DNA of 60,000 bases, from contig NC_092680.1 in the NCBI RefSeq assembly GCF_964355755.1, positions 8,039,001 through 8,099,000 on the forward strand, in the 5' to 3' direction. The DNA is from Antedon mediterranea. Lineage: Eukaryota > Echinodermata > Crinoidea > Comatulida > Antedonidae. Below are positions 46,761-56,434 of this stretch, piece by piece. Both the position numbers and the translations under genes were made by a program. The first letter of the stretch is position 1; the number at the start of each line of letters is the position of its first letter. Below the pieces are notes generated by a model. That model was not told the DNA's origin. It was given only the letters and a program-made list of their open reading frames with translations, and ran no database searches.

Positions 46761-49700
46761 ACAATACACTTAAATTATAAAAAAAGGTGACATCAGTGTA
46801 GTTTGTCACTTGACCCCCTATTGTTGAACGAAAACATAAATTAAGGTCTTCAATCACCATGCAAACTTTTAAGCAATATTAATATTATTTTATTTGCTTT
46901 TTGCTGAATTTAACAGTTTAACACTCATGTTTTTTTTTAAATGGGTAATTCCACATACAAAATTATTGTTAGAAAATATCAAATTATTATTTAATTATCT
47001 GTTTATACAAATTCAATGTGATTATCAAATTACCTCAAACAATATTCACAAACACACTTTGTATTTAAATCTGAATGTCTTTCAGTTGACTGTAGTACAG
47101 TAGGTTATGTCTGTATCCACTGTGTATCCTGGAACATGATTTTTAATTGTGCATTTGCTGCTTCTCATGTGATTAGATATTTTCTTTAAGTAATGAATAG
47201 TCTGTGTACATGTTCAGGGCTACATAAAGATGCAATAGGATTATTTATACATTCCAGTTGTAAATACCATACTTATTATAATTAATTGTTCAGCAAATTG
47301 CCTTCAAGTTATTATTAGTTTATGTAATAATGAATAATAGTGTATCTACTTTCATATAATTGATATGAATAATTCACATATTTATATAAAATTACCAGTA
47401 TATTTATGTTAATATGTAAATATAAAAATAAGTTATTTCTCATAAGTTGTTATTTAAGGGAATAGAACTGCAGTATTTATGCTTAAAAATTTTAACTTTG
47501 ATTTCTCCTTTTTAATTGAATTTATGATTATATACAATTTTGATTTGCAAGTTAAAACATAAATAATCATTACAATTGAATTCATTCAATACAAAGCTAT
47601 ACTCTTAGTTTGGAAGAGTGAGTTATGTCACTCAGGCTTGCCTACATTAATGTTACATAAACAATATCACCACTGGTATCTAAACTAAATCATGGGTTTA
47701 AAAAAGTATAACAAAGAGTGGGTGCTGGGTTGAAATAGGTAAAAGGCTTTACTGAGAATTTACTTGTTAACCCTGCCAACCTCCAACCATCACAACCTCA
47801 TCCTTTAATAAGATTCTTGGGGAATTAAATTATAAATCAATAATCATGATTAATACAAATATTAGCACAATTTGAATAGATCTAGAGGCGGTCTCATGAA
47901 AGTAGGTGTTTGGTCCCGTTCATATATACTGTAGGCCTGAGCTGGCGATTACGAATTACCACAGCTATTGGTAAAAGGGGAAATAGTTTGCCTTTTACGA
48001 TTAAAAGGGGAAAATAGTTTGCTAATGTCATTCCTAGAAATATTATTAGCCCACTTTAATGTGATTTGTGATGGAATACAGTCATGACTTGCAAAGTAGT
48101 AATTTTAGGATTTAACAATGTTCCACAAAATCCATTGATTTTAACAAAGGTTTATATTGTTTACAAAAATGGAAACAAGCACGATGTTGTTAGTGATCCA
48201 TTTGCACACCAACACGTCATTGCCAAAAAAGAAGATTGCCTGCATATCTTTATGTTTGACAAAGTATTTTAGCCATTAATCATAATAAATCCATATTCAA
48301 TATTATGGTTTTATTTCCAAATGTCAGTGGTTATGTATACACATAATACCTCTTTGATGATAAACATAAATTCCATAATATGCCGACAAATATATTGACA
48401 TTACAATATTTATTTTTAATAGGTTTGAAATATGGTTAACAACACTGATAAACAGTTTTGCATTGAAATACATTAAAATAATTGGTACAATTTTAATAGA
48501 AATATACATCTATTGTCTATTTTATTTTTTTGAATAAAGTATTTGAATATTAATAACCACCTAGATTTTTTGATGTATGTTTTTGTATTTATATAATTAT
48601 AATAATGATTAAATTTTCTATTAAATATATAGCTATAAATAATATAGTGACTATGGTACCCACCCATATTACAGTTGATAATGTTATACTGATTAATATT
48701 TTTTATCTTTAGATATTTATTTTTGCTTATTATATTTAGTTTAATGACCAAATAAATGTGCAATTTATGAATATTATTTCCATGGTAACTAGCTGATTGT
48801 CAGTTAAACTAGATAATTACCTGTTCCTATTGGCTAATGGCTAATAAGCAGGCTATGCTATTGGCTAATGTATTAATAGCCAATAGACAGGTCATTTCAT
48901 TGGCTAATGAAGTACTATTTAAAGCCATAATTATTGGTTAAATAGTTAAATTTAATACACTTAGCTAATTAGTATAAGTTATTATATTGGCTAATAAAGA
49001 AATACAGTGAGTTATTCTAATACAATTAAGGGTAATAATATATCTTTATATATGTTGATAGTACAGTAATTTTTATCAATTTATCTATTTCCAAAACCTA
49101 ATTTCCATGCTAAAATTCTTTCTGTTGGTTATAATATGCTGCTTTCCATATTGTGTTGGTACTGTATGAAAATGTTCCAATACAGAAAACCAATTTGCAC
49201 AAAGTTGTACCAACCTAATTGCATTTGTACTAGAACGCAGCATTAATTACTGTCTATGCATTTTAAGAGGATACTTATGTGTTTTATTAAAGTATACATA
49301 GCAGTGGTAGTCTACACTATTATCTACTGTACTATATTTACACATGTTAAGGTTTCAATAAGTTGGTTAAGTAAATTTGTTAACATATTGTTGTTAATGG
49401 TATGGTTCTATACATTTACTGTGCTACATGTTATTTGTATTATTGAATTCTTACCGTTAATTTTTTCAGCTCTTTAAGAATAGTTTTTATACATTTGTAT
49501 GTGCATGGTGCCATTTTTGTTATTCTAATATTGTATGCACTTGTTTTTTATAATTATAGCCTAGTTCCTGTAGGTGCCTTCGCATTTTTAATGTATGGAA
49601 AAATCATGATTTATAATTGGAAAAATATCTTCAACATTAAAATGTATTTATTTGAGTGTGTGCTTATGACCAAAGCTCCTCCTTTAAGAATTGTTTAATA

Positions 49701-50560
49701 TTAGGATATTAAAACAAATCTTAATTGAAAAGATATTTGTTGTTTTTAGAAATTTATTTTATAATGATGTAAAAAGAAAATGCTAGTATATTAATGCATT
49801 TTGTTATACATATCTTCTGAAAAATTTAAATGTTTGATTTGATCATTAAACTGAATTTCTTTTGGTTTTTCAATCAAATTGAAATGACTGGGTGCTGAAA
49901 GTGGTTGTTAGTGATCATAAGGACTATGCTAAATGATGTTTTGGTCTTAAAGCAACACTTCTTTATATGTAGATCAGGTTTTGGGGAGATTTTTGAAGTT
50001 GTCTTAAATTGAAGGTTATTTTACATTTAGTATGATGGCAGTAAATTATATTTTGTTACTAGATGGCTTTTAAATGAATTGGTGCATAGTAAAACAATCT
50101 TTAATTTGTTTGTACCTAAATACAGTAGTCTCTATTATTGTACTACATATGAGTGGTTAAGAAGTTGCATGTGAAAATTGCACAAATATACTGAAAATGT
50201 AGCTTTCCCTATTATGCAAATTAACCATGTGTATCAAATATCAAAACATAAATATTATTCCCACCCTGAATTTTATTACGATTTATATCTGTTGCACAAA
50301 CATCAGTGGAGTCCACTGACATTTTTATTGAATTTTGTACAAATATGAAGAATCTAGGCTATGTATTTTGTACATAGGTTAATGCAAGAAACTTTGCTGT
50401 AGAAAATATGATGACTACATGCCCAGATCTCTTAATTTATTGATGGAAAAGATTTTCCTATGAAAATAGAAATAAATATATGTCTATTGTAATTATGTAG
50501 AGGGAATATTAAAATATCCTCAAATGATATGCTTGTTTAGAGTGTTTTGTTATACTGTAC
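46761..50560. other. Intergenic or long 3' UTR, no gene seen
   Basis: About 3.8 kb of AT-rich DNA. ORFs up to 96 codons are rich in Ile/Tyr/Asn/Lys or Phe/Leu and show no domain. A cluster of ATTGGCTAAT motifs is listed separately. Confidence 0.5.
48829..48994. repeat. Cluster of ATTGGCTAAT motifs (inverted CCAAT boxes)
   Basis: ATTGGCTAATG occurs near 48829, 48860 and 48899, TAGCCAATAG (opposite strand) near 48887, ATTGGTTAAAT near 48931 and ATTGGCTAAT near 48984. Six CCAAT-type cores in 165 bp could bind NF-Y, but degenerate duplication of one motif explains them equally well. There is no nearby gene start. Confidence 0.5.
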
Positions 50561-51180
50561 TTACTAATCAGGCCTATAGCCAGGGGGGGGGGGGGGGTTA
50601 TGGTTTGGGCGAACCCCCATCCCTGACATGCCCAATACCTCACCCTCATCTCTGAAAATCATCCAAATACGTGCCCCACAGTACAAAAGGTTATTCGTAA
50701 ATTGAAAAGTTTGTAAACTCGTTCGTGAATAACTCATACATTCTTCCCTGTATGAGCGTACATCGAGCGATACGTGTCTAATTTCTAAGAGATTGGCAAA
50801 TGAATTGCCAATTTCCATCTGAAAAATAAATACGAATTCCCGAGTGAATGATTAAACAATCAGGGGTTCCGCACAGAGCATGCAACAAATGTTATCGTCC
50901 TTTAAATAGTCCACGTGTGTGAGGAGAAAAAAAGTATGATCGGTAGCATGCTACATGAGAGTGGTTTTTTCGGTCAAATAGAGGTGCCATTTATCATGAA
51001 TGTTATGTGCGAGAGTACCATTTCCGATTTAACAAAATTCGCATCAGGCCCACCATGTTCAGACCTCTTTGGGGTCTTGGGAATTACCATACCAAACCCC
51101 ATTGAACTGCACCAAATTCCAATGATGAAGTGTCTTCTTAGACATTTCATGGATTTACTACCTGTACAGTAGTGTTACTG
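50561..51180. mobile_element. Possible transposon fragment with G15 tract
   Basis: GGCCTATAGCCAGGGGGGG..., with a run of 15 G (50583-50597) and TTTGGGCGAACCCCC, resembles the ends of a DNA-transposon family common in marine invertebrates. The other end was not found. An 85-codon ORF at 50915-51172 is unrecognised. Confidence 0.3.
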
Positions 51181-51446
51181 TTGAAAAGATAGAATATAGT
51201 GAGGAATGGTTGAAAATAATTTACGCTGCCTTGCGGAGAGGAAACGGAAAACCAAAGGCTAAGGGTCCAATCCCTGACAGAAAAGGTGTTGTTGTAACAT
51301 GACAGCAAAGGGCATGACACATAGTGTAAAATGGCCATCGTGTTACCGATCTAGAGATGTCCAAGTTTTAAACTAAATGACAGCTGCTAGTATACAGAGA
51401 GGAAGGCAACGAGAAACCACCTCAATGTTAAATATTCCCTTGAATT

Positions 51447-54275
51447 ATGGCAGTCAATATAGGAGAAATCGATAACGACGTTAACGGAATTCAGGAAGAT
51501 GTAGTACTGAAAGTCGCGTCCGGCAGGGTTATAAATGAGGATGACCAGGTCGTCAACCAGCGAAAACCTCATACTAAGATAGGCACATGGAATGTGCGAA
51601 CACTATTAAGACATGGGAAAAAAGAAAATGTAAAGATATATTAGGTCTTTGTGAAACAAGACTAGCTAAGTATGGAGATATAGATGTTGAAGGTTTTAGA
51701 CTAATATACTCTGGTGCTGATAAACAAGGACAGCATGGAGTTGGAATCCTCTTAGATAAAGAGTTTGGAAAGAAAGTTATAGAAATCAAATGTATGAATG
51801 AAAGACTAATGATGATCAAAATTGAAGCACTTCCTAAAAGAGTGGATTAGTAATAAATGTAAGGAAATAGATAATCTACAGAAGGCTGGACGGAGTGACA
51901 TATCATATAAAGTAATACAGGAACTATCAGGAATTAACACTCCCGGGGGGGTCACTTGTATATAAACCAAACGGGGGGGGAGGGGGGTACAGCAGCCACT
52001 TCAAGACATGAGGCACTTGCGCTACCTGTTTTACTGAAAAATACTACGGACTTGACCTACCATTTACCAAAATCCAGTGTTCTCTAAAAAGACGGCAGAA
52101 ACAAGGCCACGCCAGAGAGGGGGCAAAATTTATACTGGTTCCCAGCATGATCTGCGCATGGCCAAAAAGAACGTTCATGAAAAAATCACGAACGTGTTTT
52201 GAAAGTTTATCGCGCATCCGCGGGGTGCATGACGACAATGATCAAGAGTGGTCACAGTTGAATGATTTTGTCCTAGGCTGGATGTTTCGTGTTCTTCTGC
52301 TGATGCGAAAAACTCTAGGCCTATTCAAAGGTATTTAGCGATGGGCTTATAGCATCCAGTATGCTAAAATACCTGCAAAATTTGGCGATAAATCGTGACA
52401 TTTTGACACGGGTAGGCGGGCTAGGGACTTAAACTACTAATTTCACCCTGTCATTTACCACACTTGTGCTACCAACTCTTCATATTTTCCCACACTTGTG
52501 CTACCAGGCCCTCGAAAATATACCCGTAAATGCGGCACCTCCCCGTATGGAAATATTTAAGAGTGACCCCCCCGGGTTAACACTAAAAGACGTAAGGGTA
52601 CACAAGCAGTATTAAATAAAGAAGATAAATTACTACAGTAACTGATAATAATGAAATAAGACAAAGATGGAAAGAATATCTGGAAGATTTAAAGCCAATA
52701 GTGTGTCCGCTTGAAGATGAACAAAATGTAAATGAAGAAAGTCTGGGACCAATATTTCTGAAAGATGAAATTACAAAAGGAATTAAAAGACTACATGAAA
52801 GAAAAGCTGAAGGCATAGATGGGATACCTGCAGAGATGTTAAAACAACTAGGAGAAGTAGCAACCTTGGAACTTACCAAACTTTCTAACAAAATCTACAC
52901 ACAAGGAAAATGGCCAGCGGATTTCACTAAATCTGTAGTAATACCCTTGGAGAAGAAAGTAAACACCCAACGATGTGATGAACACCGAACGATAAGTCTC
53001 ATAACGCATACATCTAAGATAACACTTAGGCATTAAATGACAGATTGGCATCAAAACTTGCAGAGTATATTGGAAAGGATCAATTTGGTTTTGTAAAAGG
53101 AAGAAGCACCAGAGATGCGATTGCTGTGCTGAGAGTGATGGGAGAAAAATCCCTAGAATATGGTAACTAATTGTATAATGCTTTGTGGATTATGAAAAAG
53201 CATTCGACAGGATTAATTGGATCAAATTGATGGATATCTTGTATAGAATTGGTGTTGACTATCGGGACAGACGGTTAATATGGGAGCTATATATCAATCA
53301 ATCTGCATCAATTATAATAGACGGTCAGTTATCTGAACCAGCACAGATAGGTAGAGGTGTCAGACAAGGAGGAATACTGTCAACTAACTTCTACAACATT
53401 TATGAAGAATTTCTACTTTCAGAAGCACTTACAGACTGTAGTGATGGAGTAAAAGTTGGTGGTCACAGAATCTCAACTGTACGGTTTGCTGATGATAAGG
53501 CTGTGATGGATAACTCTAATGTCGGTCTCTAAAGAATATTAACAAAAATTAATGAAGCAGGGGAAAGAATATGGAATGAAGATAAACACCAGAAAAACTA
53601 AAGTAATGTGAGTGCATTACAAAAAGAGCAAATGTACAAATGGAAATATATGTTGATAGGAAAATTATTGAACAAGTTGATTCCTTTTGCTACCTGGGAA
53701 CAAAATTAACAACAGATGGCAGATGTAAGAGTGAGATTCTAAGGAGAATGGGAATGGCAAAGGGGAAATTCCTAACAAACAGGAAATTCTTAACAAGTAA
53801 AGCAAGTATTGAAAAGAAAAGAAATAGTTAAAGCATTAGTATTGAGTGTTGCATTATACGGATGCGAAACATGGACATTAAAAAAAGAGGAAATAAACAG
53901 AATAGATGCATTTGAAATGTGGTGTTGGAGAAAAATGCTAAAAATTCAATACACAGAGCACAGAAGAAGGAATGATGACATTTTGAATGAAATAAGAGAA
54001 GAAAGACAACTAATGAAACGCATTAATGAACAGCAGAAGAAATGGATTGGTCACAGTATTAGAAATGGAGGATTATTGAAAATAGTGATGGAGGGTAGAT
54101 ACGATGGAAAAGCAGGTAGAGGAAGGAAGAGAAAAATGCTACTGGATAGACTTAAAAATGGAAACAAATATTACCAACTAAAGGACAAAGCATTAAATAG
54201 AGAAGAGTGGAAGAAAATGACTGTCATGGACCTGCCAATTGGCAGATGACAAGGTAGACAAGGTAGGTAGGTAGT
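51447..54275 (+). mobile_element. Decayed non-LTR retrotransposon (endonuclease + reverse transcriptase)
   Basis: Pieces of one ORF2-type protein lie in order but in shifted frames. The APE-type endonuclease start has GTWNVRTLLRHGK (about 51581), then DILGLCETR and LIYSGADKQGQHGVGILL. The reverse transcriptase has AEGIDGIPAEMLK (52813), QFGFVKGRSTRDAI (53080), the DYEKAFDRINW block (53188), GRGVRQGGILS and the catalytic-site motif FADD (53488). The C-terminal part has ALYGCETWTLKKEE and KKWIGHSIRNGG (53850-54060). The endonuclease is badly shortened, several stops and frameshifts interrupt it, and a 635-bp element is inserted at 51942. A GGTA-rich tail (54250-54275) suggests the 3' end. The protein resembles RTE-like elements often labelled craniofacial-development-protein-2-like; the clade is not settled. 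It is inactive. Confidence 0.9.
51942..52576. mobile_element. 635-bp DNA transposon nested in the LINE, 8-bp TSD
   Basis: Inverted ends CCCGGGGGGGTCACTT (51942) and, from the right, CCCGGGGGGGTCACTC. They are flanked by a perfect 8-bp direct repeat TTAACACT at 51934-51941 and 52577-52584. Removing the element and one repeat rejoins the LINE reading GINT|KRRKGTQ in one frame. An 8-bp duplication points to hAT-like or Merlin-like transposases. The interior has no transposase ORF, so it is non-autonomous. Confidence 0.9.
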
Positions 54276-55129
54276 GTTAGGCATGGCAGCTCTAGGCCTA
54301 GGGGGCCTAAACCTGTACAGTAGAGTAGGTAGGTAGTAGGTTAGGGGCTTAGTCAGTCTGCCTCTGCTGGGCCTGCCTAGCCCCCTAGCCATAATAATAA
54401 TTTAATTTAATGTACTTACATTCTATTTCGCCTTTCGTTGATGATATCGGTGATAACAGTGTTTGGAGCAGCACTGTGTGGCATGTTGGGGATCACACAC
54501 CTAGTAAAAGTTCCGACAAAATCCATGAAGGTAGGACTAAGCTAGGCCTTTGACTGTAGTTAGCTAGTTGGAGGAAGACTGAAGAGAAACTTGACTCTCT
54601 CGGCGGCGGGCCCATTGGCGGTGTATGGTTTCTGATTGGTCAGTAGTTTATCGTCTGCTTTTTACACTTACATCGAATCAAAACTAATCATTATGAATAT
54701 GATTACGCATGCGCATACGTGTTACGGTTGTTTAAACCAGAGAAAATAATGTATTGCTCATTACTGGTAATAAATAATTATGAAAAATTATTCAAGTTAA
54801 TTAGAAAACATTTTTTTTAATGGGAGTGAAGTTGGCAAGAATACATTGAAAATACATGCCATTTTGTTTACTTTTTATTGTTCTGTATTCCTTCAAAAAA
54901 GAGGAGATGAGGGGAAAAAGAGATGTCCGAGGACTTCAAATTTGCAATAGGTGTAGTTGCAGAGAAGAGGAAATGCTTGAGGATGATTACATCCAGAAGT
55001 GAATATCCATAATCTAATATAAATAATACATGCAGATTCAAGGATTTTTATGGGTACAAAGAGATCCAGTGATGGTTGGATGAGATTGGAATGATAAATC
55101 ATAGTAAATGGTCTGTAATAAGTGAAAAC
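54276..55129. other. Intergenic DNA with TAGGCCTA-rich, GC-rich patch
   Basis: A patch at 54285-54700 is rich in GGCCTA palindromes and CGGCGGCGGGCCC-type sequence. It may be another transposon or an old CpG-rich region; I see no gene. Confidence 0.4.
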
Positions 55130-55680
55130 TTAAAGATGTATTGTCCCTTGAAACACAAAAAATGAAAAAAAAAAATATTCTAATTTTAAATTGGCCATAT
55201 CAAAGTAATATTAAAGTTATTCACTTTAAGTCGAAAATTCGAGCCAAAAACAACAGTTTACGTAATTAACAGGTAAATTAATTAGATTACATTTCGTCTG
55301 AGAAATCGTCGCAAGCGAAAGTAAACAAAGATTTCAAACCATGAGTATGTATTATGCATGATGCTAATTAGGATTGTTTACAACTCATCACGGTTGAGAA
55401 GGTGTTTTCACACAGATCGCGAGGAAGTTTTATGATTATGCATACAGAGTAGCCAAACAAGCGCATTGCATTATGGGATATGTTTTGATTGAAAACTTTG
55501 ACTGGAAGTCAAAGTTATTTTTTGAACAAAAAAACATCTGTATTTCGGTTAAATTATTTTTTTTTTGACTAATTTTTTGTGAAAGTTAATAACTATTATG
55601 ATACTTAAAAATGACCCACTTTTTTTCGAATTTAAAAAAAAAAAATTTTGTTGGATTTAGTCAAAGGGACAATACATTCT
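55130..55680. mobile_element. Family-A TTAA MITE, 550-bp copy
   Basis: Left end TTAAAGATGTATTGTCCC, right end GGGACAATACATTCT with its TTAA mutated. Subterminal AAAGTTATTCACTT and TGAAAGTTAATAACTATTATG match the 14496 and 36837 copies. It includes the palindromic GTATGTATTATGCATGATGC region. No ORF of note. Confidence 0.85.
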
Positions 55681-56356
55681 GGGCTGTGGAAAATTTGTAC
55701 AAATACATGAAATGAAAAAAGCACACATTTGTTAATAACATTTCAGATGATATTTCTACATATTTTACAAGACCTTTTTATACATTCAGGAAATTGTTAG
55801 TACTGTATAACTGAAATACTGTACATACAGGTTAGAACTTGATGAAGGCCTCAATTGTGCAGTGGTGAATATTATACAATAAATTATCGTAACCATCATA
55901 GTTATGATGAAAAGTTTAATAAAAGATTAATTAAAAATGCTATACAGTACTGTACATTGGCTTGTAGATTAGCAAATAATGTAATCAGTAAATATATTTA
56001 CAATCTTTGCAGTCTTTGTTACTGGGCAAATTTCTTTGCAAAAATCAAAATTCTATCTTTCATATTCCTTTCTACGACGGATTCTTGTTCTGTGAGTTTT
56101 TCGATGCAGCAAAAACAATGGATTTGCATGAATAAATTTGCCTGGTTTTACGATAGTACCAGTCCATTGGAATTGGGACTGAAACCAAAATCATTCTGAA
56201 CAATAACTACTGGTTAAGTACTAGATTCACAAAATACCTTAAAATTATAGGCCTAGCTAAATTTTCAAATTTAAATTACTGTTCATTAAATATACCATTC
56301 ATATATTTTTTTTCTGTATTGTTATAATCCACTCAAAATATCGTTCACATACAGTA
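55681..56356. other. Intergenic DNA and MTFR 3' UTR
   Basis: Contains the 3' UTR of the minus-strand MTFR gene (below 56357). A 114-codon plus-strand ORF at 55855-56199 lacks any recognisable domain and is regarded as chance. Confidence 0.5.
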
Positions 56357-56434
56357 TTAAGCATTGATAGGTTTTAGTGGTCTGGGTTTCGTTATTGAAC
56401 GGCGTCTGTGAGGTTTCAGCAATTGTTGTCCAAC
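56357..56434 (-). CDS. MTFR: MTFR exon 8 (C-terminus and stop)
   Basis: Encodes VGQQLLKPHRRRSITKPRPL then KPINA and TAA. It corresponds to the vertebrate FGPHMLKPTGKMKAL region. Acceptor CTGTATCAG; phase 0. Confidence 0.9.
   Translation of the reverse strand, partial: VGQQLLKPHRRRSITKPRPLKPINA

Noticed and set aside
51587-54249. ORFs as host genes (endonuclease, RT, CETWTLKK fragments)
   Set aside because: They are consecutive pieces of one decayed LINE, frameshifted and interrupted.
55855-56199. 114-codon ORF between the two genes
   Set aside because: No similarity or splice signals, and codon content looks like translated AT-rich DNA.
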